From assembly GCF_006385805.1 (NCBI RefSeq), contig NZ_VFSG01000001.1, forward strand, positions 682,001 through 746,000: a DNA stretch of 64,000 bases, read 5' to 3'. A program made the position numbers and the translations under genes. The notes beneath the pieces are model-generated. The model saw only the letters and a list, made by a program, of their open reading frames with translations, searched no databases and had not been told where the DNA came from. The stretch comes from Streptococcus xiaochunlingii. Its GTDB lineage: Bacteria > Bacillota > Bacilli > Lactobacillales > Streptococcaceae. Shown here piece after piece: positions 9,464 through 18,817 of the stretch (the stretch's first letter is position 1; each line of letters opens with the position of its first letter).

Positions 9464-10233
9464 ACTGTCTCCTCCTTCTCTCTAGTGATGAAGTAATAGC
9501 CGACCACCAGTAAGATACTGAAGAGGAAGACCAAGGCAGAAAGGGCATTGATATTCAATGAAATCCCTTGACGAGCCCGTGAGTAGATCTCAACAGACAA
9601 GGTTGTAAAGCCGTTCCCTGTGACAAAGAAGGTCACCGCAAAGTCATCCAAGGAATAGGTAAAGGCCATAAAGTAACCAGCGATGATGGCAGGTGTCAAA
9701 TAAGGAAGCATGATTTCCTTCAACATCTGTACCTGAGTAGCTCCTAGGTCATAGGCCGCATTGACCATATCACGGTTCATTTCCTTCAAGCGTGGCAAGA
9801 CCATCAAGACCACGATTGGAATAGAAAAGGCCACGTGACTCATCAAGACAGAGGCAAAGCCCAGCTGGAACTTGATGGTCGTAAAGAGGATCAGGAAGCT
9901 AGCGCCGATCATCACGTCAGGTGCCACCATAAGGATGTTATTGATGGACAAAAATGGTCCTTCAAACTTCTTCTTAGACTGGTAAATGTAGATCGCCCCA
10001 AAGGTCCCAATAATGGTCGCAATCAAGGCTGACAAGAAGGCTAAGAGGAAGGTCTGTGAGAGGATCAACATGAGACGCGTATCCTCAAAGAGACTCTGGA
10101 AATGCTCCAAGGTAAAGCCTGTAAAAGCATTCATATCCCCGCCAGCATTAAAGGCATAGGCAATCAAGTAGAAGATTGGCAGATAAAGGAGAAGGAAAAT
10201 CAATCCTAAATAGATACGTGAAATCTTTTTCAT
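9460..10233 (-). CDS. potC: Spermidine/putrescine ABC transporter permease
   Basis: The 257-residue integral membrane protein has six predicted helices and, near residue 165, the EAA-type coupling loop AAYDLGATQVQMLKEIMLPYLTPAI that contacts the ATPase. SLDDFAVTFFVTGNG is a conserved PotC stretch. It forms the translocation pore with PotB. It overlaps potB by 4 bp at its start and potD by 4 bp at its end, the usual arrangement in a coupled ABC operon. Confidence 0.93.
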   Translation of the reverse strand: MKKISRIYLGLIFLLLYLPIFYLIAYAFNAGGDMNAFTGFTLEHFQSLFEDTRLMLILSQTFLLAFLSALIATIIGTFGAIYIYQSKKKFEGPFLSINNILMVAPDVMIGASFLILFTTIKFQLGFASVLMSHVAFSIPIVVLMVLPRLKEMNRDMVNAAYDLGATQVQMLKEIMLPYLTPAIIAGYFMAFTYSLDDFAVTFFVTGNGFTTLSVEIYSRARQGISLNINALSALVFLFSILLVVGYYFITREKEETV

Positions 10234-11036
10234 CGTTCACTCCTTTCTCTCGTTACCCACATGACTAAGAGCATAGCAAGGATCAAGACTACCCCAATGG
10301 TGGATCCCATTCCCCAGTTTTGCGTCGTAAGGAAGTGCTGCTCGATGGCAGTCCCCAGGGTAATAACTCGGTTTCCTCCAATCAAACGCGTCAACATGAA
10401 GAGACTCAAACTTGGAATAAAGACTGACTGGACACCGGAGCGAACCCCGTTCATAGACAGTGGAAAGACAACCCGACGGAAGGTATCCCACTTGTTAGCT
10501 CCTAGGTCATAGCTGGCATTGATGAGGTTTGGATCCAAATCATCCAAGACATTGAAGATAGGAAGGATCATAAAAGGCAACTCAATGTAACTAGCAACAA
10601 AGATGAAAGAAAAGTCCGTAAAAAGGATCTGTTGCGGACCGATTCCGATGAAACTCAAGAATTGGTTAATAGATCCCCCTTGACCAAAGATCCCGATAAA
10701 GGCATAAGCCTTGAGCAAGAGGTTGACCCAGGTCGGAAGGACAATCAGCATGAGCCAGAGTTGGCGGTGCTTAAGCTGGGTCAAAAAATAAGCTGTCGGG
10801 TAAGAAATCAAGAGCGTCACAAAGGTGACGATTCCAGCATAGAGAATGGAGTTAAAACTCATCTTGAGGTAGGTCCAATTCTGCGCTGTAAAAAAGGTTT
10901 GGTAGTTCTCTAAGGAACCCTGTCCCTGGACATTGACAAAGGATTGCCAAATAATCAAAACTACAGGAGCCAAGACAAAGAGGAGGATCCAGAGAAAGTA
11001 GGGAACCACAAAGAGGTTAGAGGTTGTTTTCTTCAT
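10230..11036 (-). CDS. potB: Spermidine/putrescine ABC transporter permease
   Basis: I chose the ATG at 11036 ([14 protein letters not shown]) because GAGGAGG lies directly upstream; the frame could extend to 11057, but that would place the start before this ribosome site. The 268-residue protein has six helices and the EAA loop [26 protein letters not shown]. It pairs with PotC to import spermidine and putrescine. The start lies inside the last codons of potA (20-bp overlap), and the stop overlaps potC by 4 bp. Confidence 0.92.
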   Translation of the reverse strand: MKKTTSNLFVVPYFLWILLFVLAPVVLIIWQSFVNVQGQGSLENYQTFFTAQNWTYLKMSFNSILYAGIVTFVTLLISYPTAYFLTQLKHRQLWLMLIVLPTWVNLLLKAYAFIGIFGQGGSINQFLSFIGIGPQQILFTDFSFIFVASYIELPFMILPIFNVLDDLDPNLINASYDLGANKWDTFRRVVFPLSMNGVRSGVQSVFIPSLSLFMLTRLIGGNRVITLGTAIEQHFLTTQNWGMGSTIGVVLILAMLLVMWVTRERSER

Positions 11037-12174
11037 CTCTTTCCTCCTCGATGGCATTGATCAATCCAGCTTCTTGCTCTTCCACTTCGACGTACTCTTC
11101 GATCCGAGCATCAAACTCTTCTTCCGTTTCATTGAGACGCATGACGTGGATATCTTCTGGCTCAAAGTCCAGACCGATTTCCTCTCCTACGATAGCCTTA
11201 CGGGTTGAGTGAATCATCCACTCATTACCCAATTCATCATAGGCGATGATCTCATAGTGAACCCCACGGAAGAGTTGGGTATCTACTTTCACCTGGAGCT
11301 TACCTTCTTCGGGCAGGGTGATTCGCAAGTCTTCGGGACGAATGACGACTTCGACCGGTTCGTTTGCTCTCATCCCTCCATCGACCGACTCAAAGCGTTT
11401 GCCGTTGAACTCTACTAGATAGTCCTCTATCATGATCCCTGGAAGGATATTGGACTCACCGATAAAGGTCGCAACAAAATGGTTAATGGGCTCATCGTAG
11501 ATATCAACTGGCGTTCCTGATTGGACGATTTCTCCTTCGTTCATGACAAAGATCCAGTCACTCATCGCTAGCGCTTCTTCCTGGTCGTGGGTTACAAAAA
11601 CAAAGGTAATACCCAAGCGTTGTTGCAATTCACGGAGCTCATACTGCATGTCAGTCCGTAACTTCAAATCAAGGGCAGACAAGGGCTCATCCAAGAGGAC
11701 TACTCGCGGTTCATTGATAATCGCCCGTGCAATGGCTACCCGCTGGCGTTGACCACCAGAAAGTTTCTGGATGGACCGTTTCTCAAAGCCTCCCAATTGC
11801 ACCATCTTGAGGACTTCTGTTACTCGTCTCTCGATTTCAGACTTGTCAACTTTCTTCAAACGGAGAGGGAAAGCAACATTCTCAAACACATTCATATGTG
11901 GGAAAAGGGCATAGGATTGGAAGACGGTATGGACGTCCCGTTTATTGGTCGGTACATCATTGATCCGAACACCATCCAAGAGGACATCTCCTGTCGAAGC
12001 GTCTAACAAACCAGCAATGATGTTCAGAATCGTTGATTTACCAGATCCTGAAGCACCGAGGAGGGTATAGAATTTCCCTTCTTCCAACTCAAAGTTGATG
12101 TCTTTGAGAACCACTGTATCACTGTCTTCAAATACTTTTGAGACATTTCTAAACTCAATAATTGGTTTTTTCAA
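11017..12174 (-). CDS. potA: Spermidine/putrescine ABC transporter ATP-binding protein
   Basis: The 385-residue ATPase has Walker [10 protein letters not shown] (residues 39-47), Q-loop FQSYALFPH, signature [14 protein letters not shown], Walker [13 protein letters not shown] and H-loop FVTHDQ. A C-terminal TOBE-type regulatory domain (about 270-350) and an acidic tail follow. It powers polyamine import through PotBC. The start is TTG at 12172-12174, since no ATG in frame precedes it and the sequence [17 protein letters not shown] is the normal family start. GAAGGA lies 11 bases upstream. An eight-codon-long ATG mini-frame (12176-12199) ends two bases before this TTG. The gene is separated from murB by an unusually long structured gap. 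Confidence 0.93.
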   Translation of the reverse strand: MKKPIIEFRNVSKVFEDSDTVVLKDINFELEEGKFYTLLGASGSGKSTILNIIAGLLDASTGDVLLDGVRINDVPTNKRDVHTVFQSYALFPHMNVFENVAFPLRLKKVDKSEIERRVTEVLKMVQLGGFEKRSIQKLSGGQRQRVAIARAIINEPRVVLLDEPLSALDLKLRTDMQYELRELQQRLGITFVFVTHDQEEALAMSDWIFVMNEGEIVQSGTPVDIYDEPINHFVATFIGESNILPGIMIEDYLVEFNGKRFESVDGGMRANEPVEVVIRPEDLRITLPEEGKLQVKVDTQLFRGVHYEIIAYDELGNEWMIHSTRKAIVGEEIGLDFEPEDIHVMRLNETEEEFDARIEEYVEVEEQEAGLINAIEEERDEENNL

Positions 12175-12210
12175 TTCACATAAATTCCTTCTTTTTCATG
12201 CGTTTCCTTC

Positions 12211-12362
12211 TGAGACCAACCATTAGTCTCATAGGCTGACGAGCAGACTCGTCAGGCCACCAACACCTCTCGGGGACTTATAAGACTGCCCCACCTATTT
12301 TCGGTATCGATAGGCACTCACCCCCCTTCTAAAGTAGGAAGGGTCTACCCTAGAGTAGCCCC
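12211..12362 (-). ncRNA. Structured murB-potA intergenic element, six consecutive hairpins (candidate leader or small RNA)
   Basis: The 205-bp gap between murB and potA is more GC-rich than its surroundings and contains six inverted repeats almost end to end: 12341-12362 (GGG-CTAC / GTAG-CCC), 12324-12343 (CCCTTC / GAAGGG), 12294-12314 (CCTAT / ATAGG), 12272-12292 (GGGG / CCCC with inner CTTATAAG), 12236-12255 (CTGACGAG / CTCGTCAG, perfect) and 12211-12231 (TGAGAC / GTCTCA, perfect). The last hairpin abuts an AGAAGGA ribosome site that serves a mini-frame and then potA. No open frame of note is present. It does not match T-box, SRP RNA, RNase P or other families that I can recognise by eye. 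A polyamine-responsive leader of potA, or an independent RNA, are both possible. Confidence 0.45.
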
Positions 12363-12379
12363 TATTCCATCTCGAACCG

Positions 12380-13282
12380 TTAAACTTTCCCAATAATACG
12401 GACTTCTCGCTCCAAGGTCACCCCAGCTGATTTTTCAACTGTCGCAATGACATGGGCAATCAAGTCTTCATAATCTTTGGCAGTACCATGATCAACGTTA
12501 ATCATAAAGCCGGCATGCTTTTCAGAAACCTCCACACCACCAACTCGATGCCCTTTCAGTCCTGCTTCACTGATCAATTGACCCGCAAAGTGCCCGACTG
12601 GTCGTTTAAAGACCGAACCACAAGACGGGTATTCGAGGGGTTGTTTCATCTCTCTCAAATGCGTCAAACGAGCCATTTCTTGATCGATCTGATCATAATT
12701 ACCAGGTGCTAAGGCAAACTTAGCCGAAATCACTACGTCACCGGTTTCTTGGATCTTGGAATGGCGATAGCCAAAAGCTAATTCTTCTACTGTTAAGGTT
12801 TTAATTTCTCCTTCTGGCGTCAAGACCTTACACGATTGGAGAATATGGGCAATCTCACCACCATAGGCGCCAGCATTCATATAGACTGCTCCACCGATGC
12901 TACCTGGAATCCCACAAGCAAATTCAAAGCCTGTTAAGCTATGGTATCGGGCTACATGAGTCACATCGATGAGCTTAGCTCCTGCCTCTGCTTCAATCAC
13001 ATAGCCATTGACACGGATGTCATGGAAATGATCAAACATGATCACAAAACCTTCAATCCCACCGTCACGGACGATAATATTGGAAGAATTCCCCAAGACC
13101 ATCCAAGGAATTTCCTGAGCATTAGCAAAGGTGACAATTCGTTTTAATTCATATTGATTGCGAGGGAAGGCTAAATAATCTGCCGCTCCTCCAACCTTGG
13201 TATAGGTATATTGTTTAAGTGGCTCATTGAACAAAATTTCAATACCAGCCAACTCCTCTTTGATTTGCTTTAGGATTTCCAT
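12380..13282 (-). CDS. murB: UDP-N-acetylenolpyruvoylglucosamine reductase
   Basis: The 300-residue enzyme shows the FAD-binding features [32 protein letters not shown] and the [23 protein letters not shown] block, then the [11 protein letters not shown] motif containing the serine that protonates the intermediate, and [19 protein letters not shown]. It reduces UDP-GlcNAc-enolpyruvate to UDP-MurNAc with NADPH, an essential cytoplasmic step of peptidoglycan synthesis. It heads the murB-potABCD group that is common in streptococci. Confidence 0.94.
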   Translation of the reverse strand: MEILKQIKEELAGIEILFNEPLKQYTYTKVGGAADYLAFPRNQYELKRIVTFANAQEIPWMVLGNSSNIIVRDGGIEGFVIMFDHFHDIRVNGYVIEAEAGAKLIDVTHVARYHSLTGFEFACGIPGSIGGAVYMNAGAYGGEIAHILQSCKVLTPEGEIKTLTVEELAFGYRHSKIQETGDVVISAKFALAPGNYDQIDQEMARLTHLREMKQPLEYPSCGSVFKRPVGHFAGQLISEAGLKGHRVGGVEVSEKHAGFMINVDHGTAKDYEDLIAHVIATVEKSAGVTLEREVRIIGKV

Positions 13283-13352
13283 CTCACAACTCTCTTCTAT
13301 ACGTTATCTTATCCATTATAACAAAAACCAGCTCACTTTTCGACTCAGAAGT

Positions 13353-13392
13353 AAAAAAACAGAAGCAGTCAAAGGACCGATTCTGTTTTAAT
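13353..13392 (-). terminator. Terminator after the 13416 membrane protein gene
   Basis: Stem AAACAGAA / TTCTGTTT with an inner GGTC/GACT extension, followed on the minus strand by seven T. It isolates the upstream gene from murB. Confidence 0.75.
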
Positions 13393-13415
13393 TTTTTTAA
13401 ACAATTGTTAATTTA

Positions 13416-14342
13416 TTAGCCAATCTTACGTGCAATGCCACGTGATTTTTGAGTAGACAAGGCTGAGCTAATCGCTCCCCATGCTCCAATACCCGTAAAT
13501 ACAGCCAGCAAGAGGAAGTTAATGAAATATTCTTGTGGAGCATCCCCATTTAAGACTGTCGCGTTAACCGCATCAAAAGAATCAGCGAAGCTCAATTCAT
13601 ATTCACTCATAAGATGTAGAGTATAGTCAAATTGGTGAACTAATACAATGGTCAACAACATCAGAACTGTTGAGATCACAGCACCTTTTTTGCTAAATTT
13701 CTTTCCTAAGATCTCATAACCTTTGACAACGCAGACACCCAGAACCAGGCCAGCGATATAGGATACATAGCCCATACGAGCGATAAATAGTGCTACTGCC
13801 CCTCCAATAATGGCCCCAATAAAAGCTCCTACTGTTCCAATAAGAACATTTTCTTTCTGACTATTATACGAATCGGTTTCGATCTTTAGTTGAGTACTTA
13901 ACTCTTTAAAGCATTCTTCGTTCATCAAGAAGAGGGAGTCATCGATTTGGTAGAGACCAACCGGTCCTTTTTCACCAGAGTAGCCACAAACAGTGTAGAA
14001 TCCATTGGTTTGTAGGAATTGCAATATTTCTGTTAAGGCTTGACGAATGTTTTCAATTGTTTTTGCTTTAGTCATTCCAGCTTTAGCAGTGAAAGTTGTG
14101 ACATATTGGTTGAGGCTAATGCTCTTCAAAACAGAAGAGTCTTTCACCATTTGATGCAATTGAGCAGCTGCTTCTTCTGCATCATCACGCGACACAGAAA
14201 GCGCAATGGTAAAAACATTTTTTGTGTCTGTTTCTCTCAGTAAGAAGAAATAGCCAGAGTTTTCCCCATAAATAGATGATGTTTCAGGATCATACTGGAA
14301 TCCAAGTTCCGTAGCAAGTTGATGACGTTCAAAGTCTTTCAT
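13416..14342 (-). CDS. Conserved membrane protein of unknown function
   Basis: I do not recognise this 308-residue protein. Residues 1-165 are soluble and mixed alpha/beta (MKDFERHQLATELGFQYDPETSSIYGENSGYFFLL). Two to three closely spaced helices follow (about 168-225, with a glycine-rich GTVGAFIGAIIGGAVALF), then another helix at 225-242, an acidic external-looking loop, and a last helix near 275-297. The glycine-rich helix pair resembles small transporter-like or stress membrane proteins. It stands alone between terminators, downstream of thrB in the same direction. No catalytic motif is visible. Confidence 0.8.
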   Translation of the reverse strand: MKDFERHQLATELGFQYDPETSSIYGENSGYFFLLRETDTKNVFTIALSVSRDDAEEAAAQLHQMVKDSSVLKSISLNQYVTTFTAKAGMTKAKTIENIRQALTEILQFLQTNGFYTVCGYSGEKGPVGLYQIDDSLFLMNEECFKELSTQLKIETDSYNSQKENVLIGTVGAFIGAIIGGAVALFIARMGYVSYIAGLVLGVCVVKGYEILGKKFSKKGAVISTVLMLLTIVLVHQFDYTLHLMSEYELSFADSFDAVNATVLNGDAPQEYFINFLLLAVFTGIGAWGAISSALSTQKSRGIARKIG

Positions 14343-14455
14343 TAGAATTACAATCTCCTTTACAATTCTATCTATCTTTCGAATAATTGTTTATTATCCT
14401 AAAATAATTTGATAGACAAATGATTTATAGAACTATTTTATCATAGATAAATAAA

Positions 14456-14484
14456 ATTAGATAGACTAATTTAGCCTATCTAAT
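14456..14484 (-). terminator. Terminator after hom-thrB
   Basis: Perfect stem ATTAGATAG / CTATCTAAT with an 11-base loop, followed on the minus strand by TTTATTT. Confidence 0.75.
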
Positions 14485-14499
14485 CATTTTTTTATTAAA

Positions 14500-15375
14500 T
14501 CAAGATTCGCTGTTCTCTACCTTCACACCAGTTGTGTCAATATTTAAAGAAAAGACCTGACCATTTAAGCCCTTAGATTTTAAGTCTTTGGCAAAGGCTT
14601 CTGCATGTTCAACAGGGAGCAAGGTCATAATAGTTGGACCTGCACCAGAAAGGTAAGTGGCATAAGCATCGTGTTGATGTGCAACTTCTTTCACCTGAGG
14701 GAACTCTGCAACCAACTGTTGGCGGTAGCGTTCATGGAAGCGATCTGCTTCAATAGCTTTTCCTGCGACTCTCAAGTCTCCCTTAGCAAGGGCAGCAATG
14801 GCCACGTTTGCGATTGAACTAGCTGCAACAGCCTCCTTATAAGTCCACTCACTTGGAAGGACATTTCGGCTATCACTGGTCTTGAGTTCGTAATTCGGAA
14901 CAAAGGCTACCAAAGCACATTCAGGGAAGGGAAGGACCAAATGATTGGTCTGCTGATCCACATAGCTCGCTACGACCAGATTTCCAAAAATGGCTGGCGC
15001 TACGTTATCTGGATGGCCTTCGATTTTTGTCGCAATTTCTAGTTTATCTTCATCACTTAGGGATAATTTGCCCAGTTGATTGGCCAACTCAATCCCCGCT
15101 ACGATAACAGAGCTGGATGACCCCAAACCACGCGCCAAAGGCACTTCACTGGTCATCTTGAGACGATGAGGAGGCATATCTGGCGCAACTTGGAGAGCAG
15201 TTTGAAGCAAGAGATTCTCTTCATTGCTTGGTATCTCCTCCCCCAAGTCATGTTCAATCCACCAGTTTTCTTGCGCTTCTAGCACATCAATGGTCAAATA
15301 GCGAGTCACGGCAATCCCAACAGAATCAAATCCTGGACCGACATTGGCACTGGTCGCTGGTACTGTAATTCTCAT
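14500..15375 (-). CDS. thrB: Homoserine kinase
   Basis: The 291-residue GHMP kinase starts [23 protein letters not shown] and has the phosphate-binding loop [16 protein letters not shown] near residue 85 and the C-terminal GHMP motif [12 protein letters not shown]. It phosphorylates homoserine to O-phosphohomoserine, the penultimate step of threonine synthesis. It follows hom after 1 bp in the same direction, forming a two-gene threonine operon; thrC is not in the window. Confidence 0.94.
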   Translation of the reverse strand: MRITVPATSANVGPGFDSVGIAVTRYLTIDVLEAQENWWIEHDLGEEIPSNEENLLLQTALQVAPDMPPHRLKMTSEVPLARGLGSSSSVIVAGIELANQLGKLSLSDEDKLEIATKIEGHPDNVAPAIFGNLVVASYVDQQTNHLVLPFPECALVAFVPNYELKTSDSRNVLPSEWTYKEAVAASSIANVAIAALAKGDLRVAGKAIEADRFHERYRQQLVAEFPQVKEVAHQHDAYATYLSGAGPTIMTLLPVEHAEAFAKDLKSKGLNGQVFSLNIDTTGVKVENSES

Positions 15376-15376
15376 C

Positions 15377-16663
15377 TTATTCTCCCAATACTTTAAAGGT
15401 ATTCAACAAGGTGAAGTCAGCTTCGGCATCAATTTTCTCAATGATATGGTGCAATTGTGTTTGATTCAATTGGTGAGTGATAATCACAACACGAGCCACA
15501 GAATCTTTGGCACCTGCTTGGAGAACCTGCTTAAAGGAAACATCTTCTTGGTTGAAAATTTGTGCCAACTTGAGCAATTGTCCCTTCATATCTGGAGTTT
15601 GAATAGAGAAGTAATAATCACTCTTCACATCTTCTGGTTTAGCCAACTGCACAGGACGGCTGTATTCGTTAAAGGCTTTTCCAATTGTTCCCTCATTGAG
15701 GCGACGAACAATGCGAATAATGTCAGCGACTACACTAGTGGCTGTTGGTTTTTGACCTGCTCCAGGACCATAGTACATGGATTCCCCGATTCCAATAGAC
15801 TCCACATAAACGGCATTCATGACACCATTCACGCCAGCTAGTGGGTGTGCTTTTGGTAAGAAGGTTGGAGTTACTTCTGCTGAGAGACCTGAAGGAGTTT
15901 CTTCGATAGATCCCACCAATTTGATTACATAGCCTAAACTTTGAGCCACAGCAACATCCTCAGGAGTAATGTTGCGGATCCCCTTATGACCTACTTGGTC
16001 AAATTGGACGTTCATCCCAAAAGCAAATTGGCTCAAAATCACCATTTTGTAGGCTGCATCAATCCCATCTACGTCATTGGTTGGGTCACTTTCCGCATAG
16101 CCCAACTCTTGAGCCTTAGCTAAAGCATCTTCATAAGACCAGCCCTCTTCGACCATCTTGGTCATCATAAAGTTGGAGGTTCCATTGACCACACCGAGGA
16201 CACGAGTCACCTTATCTGCAGCGAGAGAGTTAACCAAGGTCCGAAGAATTGGAATTCCACCAGCTACTGCTGCTTCATAATAGAGGGCAATGCCATGCTC
16301 CTTGGCAATCGCAATCAACTCAGCTCCATGAACTGCAAGCAAATCTTTATTAGCTGTTACGACATGTTTTCCAGCTTGAAGAGCACGTGTAATAAAGGTC
16401 TTAGCTGGCTCAATTCGACCCATCAATTCAACAACGATGGCAATGTCTTTGTCTTCAATGATCTCATCAACATTGGTCACAAAGTTATAGTCATGACCAG
16501 CAGCTAATAAGCGGGCTTTCTCTTCTTCATCTTTGACAAGAACTTTAGCTACTTCAATTTCAGACTGAGCAGCTTGGAAGATCTTATCACCATTTTCTTT
16601 TAATAGAAACGGCACACCACTTGCTACCGTCCCAAATCCTAGTAAGGCAATTTTTACAGACAT
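15377..16663 (-). CDS. hom: Homoserine dehydrogenase
   Basis: The 428-residue enzyme begins [17 protein letters not shown] (NAD(P)-binding). It contains [28 protein letters not shown] and [14 protein letters not shown] in the catalytic domain, and [18 protein letters not shown] with the active-site lysine region. A C-terminal ACT domain (from about residue 350, [19 protein letters not shown]) suggests feedback control by threonine. It reduces aspartate semialdehyde to homoserine. The promoter region is divergent from the polysaccharide deacetylase gene; a TATAAT-like box lies near 16690 on the minus strand. Confidence 0.94.
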   Translation of the reverse strand: MSVKIALLGFGTVASGVPFLLKENGDKIFQAAQSEIEVAKVLVKDEEEKARLLAAGHDYNFVTNVDEIIEDKDIAIVVELMGRIEPAKTFITRALQAGKHVVTANKDLLAVHGAELIAIAKEHGIALYYEAAVAGGIPILRTLVNSLAADKVTRVLGVVNGTSNFMMTKMVEEGWSYEDALAKAQELGYAESDPTNDVDGIDAAYKMVILSQFAFGMNVQFDQVGHKGIRNITPEDVAVAQSLGYVIKLVGSIEETPSGLSAEVTPTFLPKAHPLAGVNGVMNAVYVESIGIGESMYYGPGAGQKPTATSVVADIIRIVRRLNEGTIGKAFNEYSRPVQLAKPEDVKSDYYFSIQTPDMKGQLLKLAQIFNQEDVSFKQVLQAGAKDSVARVVIITHQLNQTQLHHIIEKIDAEADFTLLNTFKVLGE

Positions 16664-16909
16664 GTTGGTCTCCTTAAAATCTAATATAGTCTATTATATC
16701 AAAAACTAGCCCCTTCTGACTAGTTCTATGGTTCTCTTCCACTAGAAGAATACTTCATTTTCAGATTTAAACCTCCACATCAACTCACTAGCAAACCATG
16801 CCTTCAAAAGTCAAGGAGATTTCCCAAAATTTTACTCTATTTGTTACTTTGTCTTGAAGAGATTTCCTGCCCCTATGATATAATGATAATGAATTAGAAA
16901 GGGGTCTCT

Positions 16910-17800
16910 ATGAATCACCGAAAAAGACGTGTCCCAAAGAAAATACGATTGCTACTAATTTTAAATGCTTTTCTGCTATCCTGCATCTTTATTTTAGGCT
17001 TTCTCCTATTAAAACGAGCTACTAGTACTCCCGTTGCTGACAAGCAAGAAACAAATACAAGTCAGACTGTGAATCAGCAAGGCTCCACCACTAAATGGGT
17101 AAAACAAGATCAACCTGTAAAAATTCCAATTCTCATGTACCACGCTGTTCACACGATGGCTCCCTCTGAAGAAGCCAATGCCAATCTCATCGTGGCACCA
17201 GAAACTTTTGAGAGTCATCTCAAAGCTCTTAAAGAAGCCGGTTACTATACCTTGACGCCTGAAGAAGCTTATCGGGCACTTACTAAAAATGAACTGCCTG
17301 AAGGGAGAAAAGTCGTTTGGTTAACCTTTGATGATGGAATTGCAGACTTCTATACCATTGTCTATCCTCTCCTAAAAAAATACCAAATGACCGCAACCAA
17401 CAATATCATTACTTCCTTTTCTGACGAAGAAAGACCCAGTGTTTTAACCTTCGATCAGATCAAAGAAATGAAAGCGCAAGGTATGACCTTTGAAAGTCAT
17501 ACGGTATCTCACCCAGACTTGGCTCAATCAGATAGCTCTCGTCAGGAATCTGAACTCGCAAATTCCAAACAAGTACTAGATAAGAAACTCCATCAAACCA
17601 CTACCACCATTGTTTACCCTTCCGGCCGCTACTCTGATCTCACCATGGAACTAGCAAAAAACAATGGCTACAAAATGGGCTTAACGACCAATAATGGACT
17701 AGCCAGTCTAGACGATGGCCTCTACTCACTAAAACGCCTGCGGATCTTACCGACTACGACAGCAGAAAACCTACTTGCCGAAATGCAACCTTATCCATAA
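16910..17800 (+). CDS. Membrane-anchored polysaccharide deacetylase (CE4 family)
   Basis: The 296-residue protein has a basic N-terminus, one membrane helix (about 12-35), a Ser/Thr/Gln linker and a NodB homology domain. CE4 motifs visible are TFDDG (catalytic base and metal Asp), SHTVSHPDL (two metal-binding histidines) and YPSGRYSD. PILMYHAVH at the domain start is typical of the extracellular deacetylase subgroup near PgdB/IcaB. It probably removes acetyl groups from a wall or surface glycan outside the membrane; peptidoglycan or poly-GlcNAc are candidates. An extended -10 (TGATATAAT, about 16873-16881) and AAAGGGG upstream support this start. Confidence 0.85.
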   Translation: MNHRKRRVPKKIRLLLILNAFLLSCIFILGFLLLKRATSTPVADKQETNTSQTVNQQGSTTKWVKQDQPVKIPILMYHAVHTMAPSEEANANLIVAPETFESHLKALKEAGYYTLTPEEAYRALTKNELPEGRKVVWLTFDDGIADFYTIVYPLLKKYQMTATNNIITSFSDEERPSVLTFDQIKEMKAQGMTFESHTVSHPDLAQSDSSRQESELANSKQVLDKKLHQTTTTIVYPSGRYSDLTMELAKNNGYKMGLTTNNGLASLDDGLYSLKRLRILPTTTAENLLAEMQPYP

Positions 17801-17806
17801 ACATGT

Positions 17807-17837
17807 AAAAAGCACGAGTCCGAATGACTCGTGCTTT
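17807..17837. terminator. Bidirectional terminator between convergent genes
   Basis: Perfect stem AAAGCACGAGTC / GACTCGTGCTTT with loop CGAAT. It serves both the plus-strand deacetylase and the minus-strand nucleoside transporter operon. Confidence 0.9.
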
Positions 17838-17858
17838 CTTTCTCCATAATGGAGGCTT

Positions 17859-18815
17859 TTATTTCGATTTGATGTAGTTCACACCATCTGCTTTCGGAGC
17901 AACCGACTTACCAAAGAAGGCTGCTAAGACGATGATGGTCAACACATACGGAGCAATACGGAGGTACACTCCTGGGATGTGGGCAAGGAAAGGAATCTGC
18001 GTAGACACAACCGCCAAGGCTTGTGAAAGTCCAAAGAATAGACTTGACAGCATGGCTCCGATTGGGCTCCATTTACCAAAGATCATTGCCGCTAGGGCGA
18101 TAAATCCAGGTCCCACAATGGTAGTGGCAGAGAAATTGACAGAAGCAGATTGTGCATACAAGGCACCCCCAACTCCTCCTAAGAATCCAGAGATGAGCAC
18201 ACCATAGTAACGCATGAGGTAAACATTGATACCGAGAGTATCCGCAGCTTGAGGATGTTCACCAACTGAGCGAAGGCGAAGACCAAATTTCGTTTTAAAC
18301 ATGATAAACCATGCTACAAATGAAAATGCAATCGCTACATATCCCATTAAGCTAGTATTCTTAAAGAAGATATCGCCAATAACAGGAATATCAGACAAGA
18401 AAGGAAAATCAAATTTACCAAATGATAAATCGATATTGTTGGTTTGACCTTTTCCGTAGATGGCTTTTACCAAGAAGACGGCTAAGGCAGGAGCCAACAA
18501 ATTCAATACCGTACCACTCACCACATGGTCAGCACGGAAGTTAATAGTCGCTACCGCATGGATGGCAGAGAAAATAAGACCAACCAAACCTCCTGCAAGG
18601 AGAGAAAGCCAGATTGTCATGCCTCCAAGAGAGCCAGCAAAAGTCAAGTTAAACACGACTCCTGTGAAAGCTCCCATAACCATGATTCCTTCCAAACCGA
18701 CATTAACGACACCAGCATGTTCGGAGTAGGCACCTCCGATACTAGTGAAAATGAGGGGAGCAGCATAGACTAGCATATTCGATACAAGAATCGTTAGTAT
18801 AGCAACAATATTCAT
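17859..18815 (-). CDS. nupC: Nucleoside ABC transporter permease
   Basis: The 318-residue protein has about nine hydrophobic segments and the motif block PLIFTSIGGAYSEHAGVVNVGLEGIMVMGAF, diagnostic of the BPD_transp_2 permeases that partner with BmpA-type binding proteins. GEHPQAADTLGINVYLMRYYGVLISGFLGGVGGA is the ATPase coupling region. It forms the membrane channel with NupB for uptake of ribo- and deoxyribonucleosides. It lies 2 bp after nupB and is the last gene before the terminator. Confidence 0.9.
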   Translation of the reverse strand: MNIVAILTILVSNMLVYAAPLIFTSIGGAYSEHAGVVNVGLEGIMVMGAFTGVVFNLTFAGSLGGMTIWLSLLAGGLVGLIFSAIHAVATINFRADHVVSGTVLNLLAPALAVFLVKAIYGKGQTNNIDLSFGKFDFPFLSDIPVIGDIFFKNTSLMGYVAIAFSFVAWFIMFKTKFGLRLRSVGEHPQAADTLGINVYLMRYYGVLISGFLGGVGGALYAQSASVNFSATTIVGPGFIALAAMIFGKWSPIGAMLSSLFFGLSQALAVVSTQIPFLAHIPGVYLRIAPYVLTIIVLAAFFGKSVAPKADGVNYIKSK

Positions 18816-18817
18816 CC

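Noticed and set aside
12211-12362. murB-potA element as a T-box, SRP RNA, RNase P RNA or group II intron
   Set aside because: None of the conserved cores is visible: no AGGGTGGNACCGCG-type bulge, no GGAA-loop SRP domain, no intron domain V or maturase.
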